A stretch of DNA of 64,000 nucleotides. It comes from JAUIAI01 sp041396685 (GTDB lineage Bacteria; Pseudomonadota; Gammaproteobacteria; Burkholderiales; Burkholderiaceae_E). Positions 25,396-34,339 of the stretch are shown here, piece after piece. The stretch is from positions 124,001-188,000 of the forward strand of contig JAWKYD010000008.1 of NCBI GenBank assembly GCA_041396685.1, given 5' to 3'. Every line of letters begins with the position of its first letter. The stretch's first letter is position 1. The notes beneath the pieces were generated by a model. The model was given only the letters and a program-made list of their open reading frames with translations, had not been told where the DNA came from and searched no databases. The translations under genes were made by a program, and so were the position numbers.

Positions 25396-26811
25396 TCAGG
25401 GTTGCCAGAGCGAGTGTTGTCGCGCGGTCCCGTTGGCGTGGTCGATGATCACCAGCAGGGGTTCGGGAACCTTGCCGGGCGTCGGCGGGCGCGTGCCGAC
25501 AAAAACGCTTTCGCGTATGCCCGGCAATATCTGCGTCAGTGCGCGCCGGTCGATGCCGGTACGGGTTTCCCAGACCCGCGTGCCATCGAGTGCCAGGCGC
25601 GTGACCACCAACTCGGGCAGCATCATGGTGCCGATGGCATGCACCATCAGCACGCTGTCAGGGCCGTCGAGTCGGATCGGCTCGGCGTCGGGAGCCCGGC
25701 GCAGCAGCGCGGCCTCGGCATAGGATTCGTCGCCCAGCGGTGTGATCGATACGATCCGGTGCAGACGATCGTTCGTGTCGGCCTCCAGGCTCCCCCGGTA
25801 CGGTCGTCGTGGCGGGCGCCCATCGGCCACGCCAGCCACGCGTCGCACCCATTGCCCGGGTCGATAGTCGCGCTGCTGCTCACCGTCGGAGTGCAAACCG
25901 AACCAAACGCCGGGGCTGATCACCAGGCCGGCCGCGAGAGCGGCTTCGGGGCGCGGCGGCAGTGGTCCGGGCGTGGCACCCGTCAGGTCGCGAGGCAGCG
26001 CCGCAACCGTGCGGTCGACCTTTCCCGTCGCGAGCTCGAGCGTTCCCGGGCCGTTGACGTCGAACCACAGGCGGCGGCCGTCGCTGCCCAGGATCTTCGC
26101 CAGTGAGAACTGATTGAACGACAGATGCTCGCGGATCGGGGTCAGCGACGATGGACCGCCGGCCAACGGCACCAGGTGGATCCCGATCCGAAAGCGGTCC
26201 TCGCGACCGTCGCGGTGCAGGCTCGGGGTGTAGGGCTCCTGCGTTCGGATCAGCGTTGCGACGTGGGTGTCGATGCGCACGCTTCGTCCGATCGGAACGC
26301 CCGGCCCGCTTCGCACGACCAGGATGCTTTCCTTCAGCCAGATCAGTGCTCCGGCGACGATGGCGGCGGACAGCACGACCCATGCCAGGCGGTTGCGATG
26401 CCGCTGCAGGCGGGCATACCAGGCAACCGACGCCGGTGTTGCCGGTCGGGCAGGCGAAGGCCGCCGAAAGAGGGGGCTGTCGTCGCCGGCGCATGGTCGG
26501 TCGATGCCGGGCGGCGGCGGCGCCGCTGCGCGCGCGCGCACCAGGACATCGCCGCGATCGAAGTCGATGTCGGCCTGCGCGTCGGGCGCCTGCCGGCGGA
26601 TCACGTCGTCGGCGATGAAGCGCAGGATGGCCTCGCGCCGGGGCAGGGCCCAGGCATACCGCGCGCGCCAGCGATCGATGTCGCCAGCCTGCACGATCGC
26701 GATCACCGCGCCGCCGCCGAACTCGAAGTGGCAATCGATCGTACCCTCGGCATCGCGATAGATGACGCGGCCGCTGCGGCCCTGCACCACGATCTCGACC
26801 CCTGCGGTCAT
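25396..26811 (-). CDS. PA2928-like membrane-anchored protein of unknown function
   Basis: 471 residues from the ATG at 26811. A soluble N-terminal domain (about 1-95: VEIVVQGRSGRVIYRDAEG, FIADDVIRRQAPDAQADIDF) is followed by a proline-rich linker, one TM helix (WVVLSAAIVAGALIWL) and a large periplasmic or extracytoplasmic beta-rich part. The C-terminal text, with TRVWETRTGIDRRALTQILPG and LLVIIDHANGTARQHSLW, resembles what I recall of the Pseudomonas PA2928 family, which looks like a beta-propeller without known function. No catalytic motif is seen. It is convergent with the FadB-like gene (28-base gap). Confidence 0.6.
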   Translation of the reverse strand: MTAGVEIVVQGRSGRVIYRDAEGTIDCHFEFGGGAVIAIVQAGDIDRWRARYAWALPRREAILRFIADDVIRRQAPDAQADIDFDRGDVLVRARAAAPPPPGIDRPCAGDDSPLFRRPSPARPATPASVAWYARLQRHRNRLAWVVLSAAIVAGALIWLKESILVVRSGPGVPIGRSVRIDTHVATLIRTQEPYTPSLHRDGREDRFRIGIHLVPLAGGPSSLTPIREHLSFNQFSLAKILGSDGRRLWFDVNGPGTLELATGKVDRTVAALPRDLTGATPGPLPPRPEAALAAGLVISPGVWFGLHSDGEQQRDYRPGQWVRRVAGVADGRPPRRPYRGSLEADTNDRLHRIVSITPLGDESYAEAALLRRAPDAEPIRLDGPDSVLMVHAIGTMMLPELVVTRLALDGTRVWETRTGIDRRALTQILPGIRESVFVGTRPPTPGKVPEPLLVIIDHANGTARQHSLWQP

Positions 26812-27041
26812 GACGCGCGGCCGACTGCGGCCCGGCGTCGCGCAGGGGCGTACCTGCCTGGGCCGCGAGGGGTGTGCGCCCACGCCCTGGAAATGCGCAG
26901 CGGGCGAAGCGACCGGCACGCTGGCGGGGTCATCGGGTGCGCGAAGGAGCCGAATCCGGAAACCACCCAACCAGGCCCGACACCCGACGTGGGCGAATCG
27001 GCATGTAGAACGACAGGGTCGTTGCTGCCAAACTGTTGATT

Positions 27042-27072
27042 CAAAAAGAAAAAAGGCCGTACGAAGCGGCCT
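27042..27072 (-). terminator. rho-independent terminator after tRNA-Pro
   Basis: On the minus strand a perfect 6-bp stem AGGCCG/CGGCCT with loop CTTCGTA is followed by a T-rich run (TTTTCTTTTTG). It lies 17 bases downstream of the tRNA 3' end. Confidence 0.8.
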
Positions 27073-27088
27073 GTCTTTCAGGGAATCC

Positions 27089-27165
27089 TGGTCGGGGTGA
27101 GAGGATTCGAACCTCCGGCCTCTACGTCCCGAACGTAGCGCTCTACCAGGCTAAGCTACACCCCG
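27089..27165 (-). tRNA. tRNA-Pro (anticodon CGG)
   Basis: A 77-base cloverleaf is visible on the minus strand. The acceptor stem CGGGGTG pairs with CACCCCG. The anticodon stem is CTACG/CGTAG with loop TTCGGGA, giving anticodon CGG. The T arm contains GGTTCGAATCC, and CCA is encoded at the 3' end. It lies just downstream of ispB on the same strand and is followed by a terminator. Confidence 0.95.
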
Positions 27166-27180
27166 CAAGCCAGCCGACCG

Positions 27181-28164
27181 TCAACGATCCCGGTCGATGG
27201 CGTAAGCCGCGAAATATAGCATGGCTTCACGGTAGACGGAATCGTGGCTGGCCGTGGTGAGCGTGTCGATCTGGCTGCGCGCCAGATCGGCCTCGCGGCG
27301 CGCGCAGTCGCGTGCGTAGTCGAGCGCGCCGGTATCGCGCACGGCCGCCAGAATCTCCTCGAAGCGGTCGGCATCGCCGGTCTCGATGGCCGAGCGCACC
27401 AGTTCGCGCTGGCTGGCGCTGCCCACGCGCATGACGTGGATCAGCGGCAGTGTGGGCTTGCCTTCGCGCAGGTCGTCGCCGAGGTTCTTGCCGATGTCGC
27501 CGGTGGCGCCCGTGTAGTCGAGCACGTCGTCGACGATCTGGAACGCCGTGCCCAGGTGCCGACCGTAGGCGGCGGCGGCTTCCTCGGCCTTGGGGCCGGC
27601 GTCGCACAGGATCGCGCCCAGATGTGCGGCCGCTTCGAACAGCTTGGCTGTCTTGTAGCGGATGACCTGCATGTAGCGGGCCTCGTCGACGTCGGGGTCG
27701 TTGCAGTTCATGAGCTGCAGGACCTCGCCCTCGGCGATGGTGTTGGTGGCGTCGGCCAGCACCTTCATGACCCGCATGCGGTCGACATCGACCATCATCT
27801 GGAAGGCGCGCGAGTAGAGGAAGTCGCCGACCAGCACGGCCGCCGCGTTGCCGAAGGTGGCATTGGCGGTGGAACGGCCCCGTCGCAGGTTGGATTCGTC
27901 GACCACGTCGTCGTGCAGCAGGGTGGCCGTATGGATGAACTCGACCACCGCGGCGAGCTGGTAATGGCCGCGTTCGCCACGATAGCCGAGCGCACGGGCG
28001 AGCAGCAGCAGCAACACGGGGCGCATGCGCTTGCCGCCGCCGCCGATGATGTAATCGGCAACGGTGTTGACCAGGGCGACTTCCGATCGCAACTGGCTGC
28101 GGATGACCGAATCGACCTCGGCGAGGTCGACGGCCAGGACCGGAAATAGCTCGGCTGGTTTCAT
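27181..28164 (-). CDS. ispB: polyprenyl diphosphate synthase (octaprenyl type)
   Basis: 327 residues. The two Asp-rich motifs of trans-prenyltransferases are present: LLHDDVVDESNLRRGRST (first) and QIVDDVLDYTGATGDIGKNL (second), with GGGKRMRPVLLLLLARALGY near the start. The enzyme makes the all-trans C40-type chain for the ubiquinone tail from IPP and FPP. The divergent arrangement with rplU-rpmA-obgE is the usual one for ispB in beta- and gammaproteobacteria, which supports the symbol. Chain length is inferred from context. Confidence 0.92.
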   Translation of the reverse strand: MKPAELFPVLAVDLAEVDSVIRSQLRSEVALVNTVADYIIGGGGKRMRPVLLLLLARALGYRGERGHYQLAAVVEFIHTATLLHDDVVDESNLRRGRSTANATFGNAAAVLVGDFLYSRAFQMMVDVDRMRVMKVLADATNTIAEGEVLQLMNCNDPDVDEARYMQVIRYKTAKLFEAAAHLGAILCDAGPKAEEAAAAYGRHLGTAFQIVDDVLDYTGATGDIGKNLGDDLREGKPTLPLIHVMRVGSASQRELVRSAIETGDADRFEEILAAVRDTGALDYARDCARREADLARSQIDTLTTASHDSVYREAMLYFAAYAIDRDR

Positions 28165-28211
28165 GGTATTCGTATTCTACTTCGTCGCAGTAGGGCTTCC
28201 GCCACCCATCC

Positions 28212-28241
28212 TTGCCGAAATGGAATGGGGCGCGCTATACT
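28212..28241 (+). promoter_or_regulatory. sigma-70-type promoter of rplU operon
   Basis: A -35 TTGCCG at 28212-28217, an 18-base spacer and a -10 TATACT at 28236-28241 lie 100 bases upstream of the rplU ATG. They are the best promoter-like hexamers in the ispB-rplU gap. The roughly 95-base leader would suit the usual leader-based control of ribosomal protein operons, but no specific structure was recognised. Confidence 0.65.
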
Positions 28242-28341
28242 TCTCTGTTCCCCTGGGTCAGCTTCTGCGCGGGTCTGCTCATTGCAGGACGGCATCGCGG
28301 CAATCATCCGGGCCCGGGGTATTCGTTCTTTGAGGTCATCC

Positions 28342-29070
28342 ATGTACGCGGTCATAAAAACCGGCGGCAAGCAGTATCGCGTCGCTGCCGGCGAAAAACT
28401 GAAAATAGAACAGATACCGTCGGACATCGGCAGCGTGCTCACCCTGGATCAGGTCCTTGCCGTTACCAACGGCGACCAGTCTCTGGTGGGCGATCCGCTG
28501 GTGTCGGGCGCCCAGGTGGCGCTCACGGTGCTCGATCACGGTAAACACGACAAGGTTCGCATCTTCAAGATGCGCCGTCGCAAGCACTACCGTAAGCGTC
28601 AGGGCCATCGCCAGCGCTACACCGAAGTCTTTGTCAGCGGCATCAATTCGTCGCTGGGCGCCAGCGAGGCCGATCCGGCGGCGGCGCTGGCCCGTGCCAA
28701 GGCGTTGCGCGCGGCGCTCGACCTGGCGGCTCAGGGCGGCAGTCCCGCCGCTGTGGCCGAGGTGCGGCGCAGCTACCGCAATGGTGACGCCGGCTCGGCG
28801 CCGGCCGCCGGTGGCGACGATCTCACCCGCATCGAAGGCGTCGGCCCCAAAATCGCCGAGCTTCTGCAGGCGGCCGGCATCCGGTCCTTCGCCGATCTCG
28901 CGGCGGCCGATACCGATCGCCTCAAGAGCATCCTCACCGATGCCGGTTCGCGCTTCGCCGCGCACGATCCCGGCACCTGGGCCGAGCAGGCCAAGCTGGC
29001 CGCTGCCGGTGACTGGGACGCGCTCAAGACGCTGCAAGACGAACTCGACGGCGGCCGTCGCGCCGGGTAA
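28342..29070 (+). CDS. rplU: 50S ribosomal protein L21 with C-terminal helix-hairpin-helix extension
   Basis: 242 residues; ordinary L21 is about 103. Residues 1-103 are clear L21 (MYAVIKTGGKQYRVAAGEKL; KVRIFKMRRRKHYRKRQGHR). Residues 104-155 form an Ala-rich linker, and 159-206 carry a helix-hairpin-helix of the DUF4332/H3TH-like kind (DDLTRIEGVGPKIAELLQAA), ending in acidic helices. Similar tails occur on some alphaproteobacterial L21 proteins; in a Burkholderiales-type neighbourhood it is unusual. L21 binds 23S rRNA in the large subunit; the tail could bind nucleic acid (inference). No stop or frameshift separates the parts, and rpmA starts 12 bases downstream. Confidence 0.92.
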   Translation: MYAVIKTGGKQYRVAAGEKLKIEQIPSDIGSVLTLDQVLAVTNGDQSLVGDPLVSGAQVALTVLDHGKHDKVRIFKMRRRKHYRKRQGHRQRYTEVFVSGINSSLGASEADPAAALARAKALRAALDLAAQGGSPAAVAEVRRSYRNGDAGSAPAAGGDDLTRIEGVGPKIAELLQAAGIRSFADLAAADTDRLKSILTDAGSRFAAHDPGTWAEQAKLAAAGDWDALKTLQDELDGGRRAG

Positions 29071-29082
29071 AGGAGAGCACTC

Positions 29083-29343
29083 ATGGCACATAAGAAAGGG
29101 GGTGGTTCCACCCGCAACGGCCGCGATTCCAAGCCGAAGATGCTGGGCGTCAAGGTCTACGGTGGGCAGTCCATCAATGCCGGCGGCATCATCGTGCGCC
29201 AGCGTGGCACCCGATTCCACGCCGGCGAGAACGTCGGCGTGGGCAAGGACCACACGCTGTACGCGCTGATCGACGGCACCGTGAATTTCGCCGTCAAGGG
29301 TGCGCTGCGCCGCCACACCGTCACGGTGGAACCGAGCGCCTGA
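29083..29343 (+). CDS. rpmA: 50S ribosomal protein L27
   Basis: 86 residues, the normal length. MAHKKGGGSTRNGRDSKPKM with GGIIVRQRGTRFHAGENVG is diagnostic. The N-terminal tail reaches the peptidyl-transferase centre. An AAGGAGAG site precedes the ATG. It forms the conserved rplU-rpmA pair and is followed by a strong terminator before obgE. Confidence 0.97.
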   Translation: MAHKKGGGSTRNGRDSKPKMLGVKVYGGQSINAGGIIVRQRGTRFHAGENVGVGKDHTLYALIDGTVNFAVKGALRRHTVTVEPSA

Positions 29344-29421
29344 GCCACGCCGTGGCCAAGTCCGCGGCCACTCGCAGCGAGTTCTTTCGTAACCCGCGCG
29401 AGGGCTTGGGACAGCCCCGGC

Positions 29422-29446
29422 AAGCCCCGCATCGTCGGGGCTTTTT
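29422..29446 (+). terminator. rho-independent terminator after rpmA
   Basis: A perfect 8-bp stem AAGCCCCG/CGGGGCTT with loop CATCGT runs directly into TTTTT. It should end or attenuate the rplU-rpmA transcript 23 bases before obgE, implying partial readthrough or a separate obgE promoter. Confidence 0.88.
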
Positions 29447-29468
29447 CGTGCGTGAAGCCTGAATCGCC

Positions 29469-30650
29469 ATGAAGTTCTTCGACGAGGCCCGCATCGAGGT
29501 CATTGCCGGCAACGGCGGCAACGGCATCGTGTCGTTTCGCCGTGAGAAGTTCATGCCCAAGGGCGGTCCCGACGGCGGCGACGGAGGGCGCGGCGGCAGC
29601 ATCTACGCGCTGGCCGACCGCAATTTGAACACCCTGATCGACTATCGCTACGCGCGCCGGCACAAGGCGGGCAACGGCGAGTACGGGCGTGGCTCGGATC
29701 AATACGGCGCCGGTGCCGAAGACCTCGTCCTGCGCATGCCGGTGGGCACGGTGGTGCGCGATGCGGACACCGGTGAGCTGATCGGCGATCTTTCCCGCAA
29801 CGGCCAGAGACTGCTGCTCGCGCAGGGCGGGCGGGGCGGGCTCGGCAACATCCATTTCAAATCGAGCACCAACCGGGCGCCACGCAAGGCCACACCGGGC
29901 ACGCCGGGCGAATCGCGCACGCTGTCGCTCGAGTTGCGCGTGCTCGCCGACGTCGGTCTGCTCGGTTTGCCCAATGCGGGCAAATCGACGCTGATCCGGC
30001 AGATCAGCAACGCGCGTCCGAAGGTGGCCGACTATCCGTTCACCACGTTGCACCCGAATCTTGGCGTGGTCCGCGTCGGCCCGGAGCGCAGTTTCGTGGT
30101 GGCCGACATCCCGGGCCTGATCGAGGGCGCGGCCGAGGGCGCCGGGCTCGGCCATCGCTTCCTGCGCCATTTGCAGCGCACGTCGCTGCTCTGGCATGTG
30201 GTCGACATCATGCCGGCCGACCCCGATGCCGATCCGGCCGCCGATGCACGCGCGATCGTTCGCGAGCTACGCGCCTACGATCCGGCGCTGGCCGACAAGC
30301 CTCGCTGGTTGTTGATCAACAAGATCGACCTCGTGCCCGCGGACGAACGCGCCAAGCGGGTGGCCGATTTCATCAAGCGCTTCCGCGGCCGCGGCCGCGA
30401 TGCGCTGCCGATCGACGATGCGCATGTCTATTGCGTGTCCGGGTTGTCGGGCGAGGGGGTCGAGGCGCTGTGCGGTCAGACCGAGGCATTCGTGCGCGCG
30501 AACCGGCCCGAGCCGGAACCCTTCGAAGCGGACGATCCGCGCGCGCTGGACGAGACCGGTGCTGCCGCTTCCTCGGGCGAGGTCGATCCGGGCGATCCGG
30601 GTGCCTCCGTCGGCGGGCACGACACCGCCGGTCGCCGGCGGCACGAATGA
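29469..30650 (+). CDS. obgE: Obg family GTPase
   Basis: 393 residues. The glycine-rich Obg fold (about 1-158) shows FFDEARIEVIAGNGGNGIVS and KGGPDGGDGGRGGSIYALAD. The GTPase domain has G1 GLPNAGKST, the switch region YPFTTLHPNLGVV, G3 DIPGLIEGAAEGAGLGHRFL and G4 NKIDL. The C-terminus is an acidic, low-complexity tail of about 45 residues, as in many betaproteobacterial Obg proteins. It acts in 50S assembly and stringent-response-linked growth control. proB begins 10 bases downstream. Confidence 0.96.
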   Translation: MKFFDEARIEVIAGNGGNGIVSFRREKFMPKGGPDGGDGGRGGSIYALADRNLNTLIDYRYARRHKAGNGEYGRGSDQYGAGAEDLVLRMPVGTVVRDADTGELIGDLSRNGQRLLLAQGGRGGLGNIHFKSSTNRAPRKATPGTPGESRTLSLELRVLADVGLLGLPNAGKSTLIRQISNARPKVADYPFTTLHPNLGVVRVGPERSFVVADIPGLIEGAAEGAGLGHRFLRHLQRTSLLWHVVDIMPADPDADPAADARAIVRELRAYDPALADKPRWLLINKIDLVPADERAKRVADFIKRFRGRGRDALPIDDAHVYCVSGLSGEGVEALCGQTEAFVRANRPEPEPFEADDPRALDETGAAASSGEVDPGDPGASVGGHDTAGRRRHE

Positions 30651-30660
30651 GGGTGTCTGC

Positions 30661-31875
30661 GTGAGCGCGCCAGACGGGTTTCAAGAACCGATCGAACCGC
30701 AGGCCGCCGACGCGACGGGCGCCGATCAAACCGATACCCCGGTCGCACCGCGCAAGCTGATGCCGGCGGCCTCGCGCGTGGTCGTCAAGATCGGCTCCAG
30801 CCTCGTCACCAACGATGGCAGCGGCCTGGATGCGACCGCGATTTCGGCCTGGGCCGCGCAGCTCGCCGAGCTGCGCCGCATGGGCAAGGAGGTGCTGCTG
30901 GTCTCCTCCGGTGCGATCGCCGAGGGCATGTTGCGCCTGGGCTGGCGCGATCGCCCGCACGAGGTGCACGAGCTGCAGGCCGCAGCCGCCGTGGGCCAGA
31001 TGGGGCTCGCGCAGGTCTATGAAAGCTGCTTTCGCGCGCACGGCATGCAGACCGCGCAGGTGCTGCTCACGCATGACGATCTGTCCGACCGCAAACGCTA
31101 TCTGAATGCGCGTGCCACGCTACTGACGCTGTTGTCGATGCGCGTGCTGCCGATCGTGAACGAGAACGATACGGTGGTCACCGATGAGATCAAGTTCGGC
31201 GACAATGACACCCTGGGCTCGCTGGTCACGAACCTGGTCGAGGCCGATCTGCTGGTGATCCTCACCGATCAGGAAGGCCTTTACACGGCCGATCCCCGCA
31301 AGGACGCGTCGGCCACTTTGCTGGGCTCGGTCAATGCGCGCGATCCGCGTCTGGCCGATATGGCCGGAGATGCGGGGTCCAGTTGGGGGCGGGGTGGCAT
31401 GGCGACCAAGGTGTCGGCCGCGCGTCGCGCGGCACGCAGCGGTGCGCACACCATCGTCGCCTCGGGGCGGCAGCCGGACGTGCTGGTGCGCCTGGCCCGT
31501 GGCGAGTTGCTCGGCACCGAATTCATCTCCCGGATGCAGCGGCTGGCGGCGCGCAAACAATGGCTCGCCGGTCATTTGCAGTTGCGGGGCGCGCTGGTGC
31601 TCGATGCGGGTGCGGTGCGCGCCGTGCGCGAACAGGGCAAGAGCCTGCTGCCGATCGGCGTCACCGGGGTGCGTGGCGTCTTCGAGCGCGGCGAGGTCGT
31701 TGCCTGCGTCGATCCCGATGGCGTCGAGATCGCACGCGGCCTGGTCAACTATGCGAGCGCCGATGCCGCCCGTATCGTGCGCACACCCTCGACCGAGATC
31801 GAGGCCAGACTCGGCTACGTGGAATCACCCGAGCTGATCCACCGCTCGAATCTGGTGTTGCGCGAAGCGCTCTGA
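30661..31875 (+). CDS. proB: glutamate 5-kinase (with PUA domain)
   Basis: 404 residues if the GTG at 30661 is the start, 371 from the ATG at 30760. The GTG has a GAGGG site six bases upstream and follows obgE by 10 bases, whereas the ATG lacks one, so the GTG is preferred; the extra 33 residues would be a disordered extension. Amino-acid kinase motifs are VVVKIGSSLVTNDGSG, VLLVSSGAIAEGM, NENDTVVTDEIKFGDNDTLG and GRGGMATKVSAARRAARSGA; a PUA domain fills the last ~90 residues. It phosphorylates glutamate in the first step of proline synthesis and is normally feedback-inhibited by proline. Confidence 0.93.
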   Translation: MSAPDGFQEPIEPQAADATGADQTDTPVAPRKLMPAASRVVVKIGSSLVTNDGSGLDATAISAWAAQLAELRRMGKEVLLVSSGAIAEGMLRLGWRDRPHEVHELQAAAAVGQMGLAQVYESCFRAHGMQTAQVLLTHDDLSDRKRYLNARATLLTLLSMRVLPIVNENDTVVTDEIKFGDNDTLGSLVTNLVEADLLVILTDQEGLYTADPRKDASATLLGSVNARDPRLADMAGDAGSSWGRGGMATKVSAARRAARSGAHTIVASGRQPDVLVRLARGELLGTEFISRMQRLAARKQWLAGHLQLRGALVLDAGAVRAVREQGKSLLPIGVTGVRGVFERGEVVACVDPDGVEIARGLVNYASADAARIVRTPSTEIEARLGYVESPELIHRSNLVLREAL

Positions 31876-31885
31876 ATCCGGCGGG

Positions 31886-32287
31886 TCAAACCTCGAGTTC
31901 GGCCAGGTCGTCGATCTCGTCCTCGGCCAGCGCGATCATCTCGGCGTCGAAATCCCAGTCGTCCTGCCCGGCGTCGTCGTCATCGATCTCTTCTTCGATG
32001 AGCAGCACGCTCGCGTTGCGCTTCAGATTCTCGGTGAAGCGCTCGCCGAGGTCGAAGTCGTCGTCGTGAGGGCGCGCCCGGCGGCGTTTGGCTTCGTGCT
32101 CGTCACGCAGTTTGGCCTCGTGCAGGCTCAACACCTCGCGGTGCTCGCAACAGAACCGCAGGCCGTGGTGGCTTTTTGCGTACAGGCGCTGGGCGGCCTC
32201 GACGGCAAGGTCTGGCGCGACGAGTGAGCCCATCGACGAAACGGCCCGATTCTGGCGAACCTGCTTCTGTTGGTGACGGTTGTTCAT
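31886..32287 (-). CDS. hypothetical protein with strongly acidic C-terminus
   Basis: 133 residues of no recognised family. The N-terminal third is basic and His/Gln-rich (MNNRHQQKQVRQNRA). The middle holds LRFCCEHREVLSLHEAKLRD, with adjacent cysteines, and a basic patch KRRRARP. The last third is very acidic (LLIEEEIDDDDAGQDDWDFD). No signal peptide or TM segment. The charge split suggests a protein- or nucleic-acid-binding role, but this is only a composition argument. It is convergent with proB, the stops lying 10 bases apart. Confidence 0.6.
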   Translation of the reverse strand: MNNRHQQKQVRQNRAVSSMGSLVAPDLAVEAAQRLYAKSHHGLRFCCEHREVLSLHEAKLRDEHEAKRRRARPHDDDFDLGERFTENLKRNASVLLIEEEIDDDDAGQDDWDFDAEMIALAEDEIDDLAELEV

Positions 32288-32580
32288 GGCATCGTCCTTT
32301 TCGGCGGCGTCGTGCGCCGCGATGACGCCACTCTAGGCGCGCGGTGATCTGCCGCCGTGAACAACGTCATGCCGATGCCGGTCGCAATGTGCGAAATCTC
32401 ACGACGGCGGAATTTTCGTCAGCCGGACCGACATGAGACAGGCGGGCGAGGAGCCGTTCGCCGGCCGACTGTGCCGGCCCGACGACCAGTACACCGCCGG
32501 TCGTCCCGGCTCGAACCGTCCCTGCCACGAGCGCGGCCGAGCGGGCATGCTGATCGACCCGACCAGACGGAGACGACGCC
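32288..32580. other. 293-base intergenic region between divergent genes
   Basis: This holds the 5' regions of the acidic protein gene (minus) and the aminotransferase gene (plus), the latter with GGAG just before its ATG. A 71-codon minus-strand open frame covers most of it, but it has no ribosome site. No riboswitch or clear promoter pair was recognised. Confidence 0.4.
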
Positions 32581-33849
32581 ATGAGCACAGCTCGAGCCCT
32601 GCCGATTGCCGATTCCGACGCGTTCGCGCACCCGCCCCTTGTCCGCCCCGCGCGGCGTCTCGATCGGCTGCGGTCATCGGCCGTGCGCGATCTGCTCGCG
32701 CATGCGCGGCGACCCGACATGATCTCCTTCGCCGGCGGTCTGCCCAGCGCCGACGGCTTCGACGGTGATGGCGTGCGTGCCGCCTTCGAGGAGGTGCTGG
32801 CCGATCATCGGCATGCATTGCAATACGGTGAGTCCGAAGGCGAACCAGAGTTGCGCGCCGCGCTCGCCGAATGGATGAGTGGCAATGGCGCGCCGGCCGA
32901 CGCCGAGCACCTGTTGGTCACCACCGGCTCGCAGCAGGCGCTCGATCTGGTCGCCCGCCTGATGCTCGACGACGGTGATGCGGTCGCGTTCGCCAGGCCC
33001 ACCTATCTGGCGGCGCTATCGGTATTCCGGCTCGCGCAGGCCGATCTGCTCGGGCTCGCCTGCGACGAGCAGGGCCCGCTGCCCGAGTCGCTCGACCGTG
33101 CCGCACGAGCGCACGGCCGGCTGCGTCTGCTCTATCTGGTTCCCGATTTTGCGAATCCCACCGGTGAAACGATCGGCCTGGATCGCCGCCGCGCCTTGCT
33201 CGAGGTGGCGGCAAGGCACGGCATCGTGGTGGTCGAGGACAATCCTTATGGTGCTCTGCGCTTTGCCGGGGAGAGTGTGAGATCGATGGCGGCGCTGGCC
33301 GAAACGGTTTCGGCGTCGGGTGCAAGCCCCTGCGTGATCAGCGTATCGTCATTGTCGAAGGTGATGGCGCCAGGCCTGCGCATCGGCTGGCTGGTGCTGC
33401 CCGAATCGCTGTTCGCGGCAGCCGTGCGCATCAAGCAGGCGCTCGATCTGCACACCTCCACACTGATCCAACTGGCCGCCGCGCGCTACCTGGCCAGTGG
33501 CCGGCTGCAGGCGCGGCTGCCGGCGCTGCGAACCTTGTACGGCGAGCGCCATCAGGCGCTCGAGCGGGCGCTGGGTCGTCACTTCGGGGAGGCCTTGTCG
33601 CTGAACCGGCCGCAGGGCGGCATGTTCGTCTGGGCCCGCTTGCGCGACGATGCGATCGTGGAGTCGTCCGCCTGGTTGCAGCGTGGCCTCGCGCACGGCG
33701 CGATCTTCGTACCGGGCGAGGCCTTCTACGACGCAACGCCCGACACGGCCACGCTCAGGCTGAGCTTCGCGACCAACCCGCCGGAGCGCATCGACATCGG
33801 CGTCGCGCGCCTGCTCGCAGCCTGGCGCGAGGCCCGGGCCGCGGGCTGA
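32581..33849 (+). CDS. PLP-dependent aminotransferase, fold type I (LysN/2-aminoadipate aminotransferase-like)
   Basis: 422 residues. Key features are MISFAGGLPSADGFDGDGVR, LQYGESEGEPELRAALAEWM, VTTGSQQALDLVARLMLDDG, YLVPDFANPTG (with the N-P-T-G cofactor motif), VVVEDNPYGALRFAG (Asp-x-x-Tyr) and SLSKVMAPGLRIGWLVLP, carrying the Schiff-base Lys. This is the aminotransferase domain family also fused to MocR regulators, but there is no N-terminal HTH here, so it is a plain enzyme. Members act on 2-aminoadipate, aromatic or branched amino acids; the substrate is not assigned. GGAG precedes the ATG. Confidence 0.88.
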   Translation: MSTARALPIADSDAFAHPPLVRPARRLDRLRSSAVRDLLAHARRPDMISFAGGLPSADGFDGDGVRAAFEEVLADHRHALQYGESEGEPELRAALAEWMSGNGAPADAEHLLVTTGSQQALDLVARLMLDDGDAVAFARPTYLAALSVFRLAQADLLGLACDEQGPLPESLDRAARAHGRLRLLYLVPDFANPTGETIGLDRRRALLEVAARHGIVVVEDNPYGALRFAGESVRSMAALAETVSASGASPCVISVSSLSKVMAPGLRIGWLVLPESLFAAAVRIKQALDLHTSTLIQLAAARYLASGRLQARLPALRTLYGERHQALERALGRHFGEALSLNRPQGGMFVWARLRDDAIVESSAWLQRGLAHGAIFVPGEAFYDATPDTATLRLSFATNPPERIDIGVARLLAAWREARAAG

Positions 33850-33959
33850 CGCACGCGTTCGGGCATGGCTTCCGCGCGCGTCGCCGGCGTGCGCACGATG
33901 GACCCGGGAGGGATTTCGACATCGCATTCGCGGCGTGCGGGCTCTGTATACTCGGGAAT

Positions 33960-34252
33960 CGATGGTGCCCACGCCGTTTTCGGCGTGGGGTAGGACGGTC
34001 CGACGGTCACCCGTGCTCGTAACGATGCGCGTGATCGCCTGGCCCGCCCGAAACGGGAAGCAGTGAGGCGCGCGATGCACGCCCAAACTGCGCTGCCCCC
34101 GCAACGGTAAGCGGATCGCCGCCGCGGGCTCGAACGGCTCTGGTCGTTCCTGTCCGCCGGCATCGGCTCCCAGTGCCACTGACCTCGCCGGGTCGGGAAG
34201 GCGGGAGACCGGATGTCCGCCAGCCCGGATACCGGCCATCGATCAGCGTGCC
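33960..34252 (+). promoter_or_regulatory. cobalamin (B12) riboswitch
   Basis: The conserved elements appear in order: GGTGCCC near the 5' end, GAAACGGGAAGCAGTGAGGC, then CTGCCCCCGCAACGGTAAGC, a variable stem, CAGTGCCACTG, and the 3' B12-box region GGGAAGGCGGGAGACCGGAT followed by GTCCGCCAGCCCGGATACCG. This is the AdoCbl-type class, which lowers downstream expression when the ligand is plentiful. It lies about 90 bases upstream of the TonB-dependent receptor ATG and probably controls btuB-btuC-btuD. Exact edges are approximate. Confidence 0.93.
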
Positions 34253-34339
34253 TGGTGGGCCTGCGGTTGCGGCGCCTGCCGGCACATGCCATTGACGTCC
34301 GTCGACGCGCACGGGGCGTGCGCGCAGGGAGTGGTTGCC

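Noticed and set aside
32367..32582. A 71-codon minus-strand frame in the gap before the aminotransferase
   Set aside because: The composition looks fairly natural, but there is no ribosome site, it overlaps the start region of the neighbouring gene, and no family is recognised.
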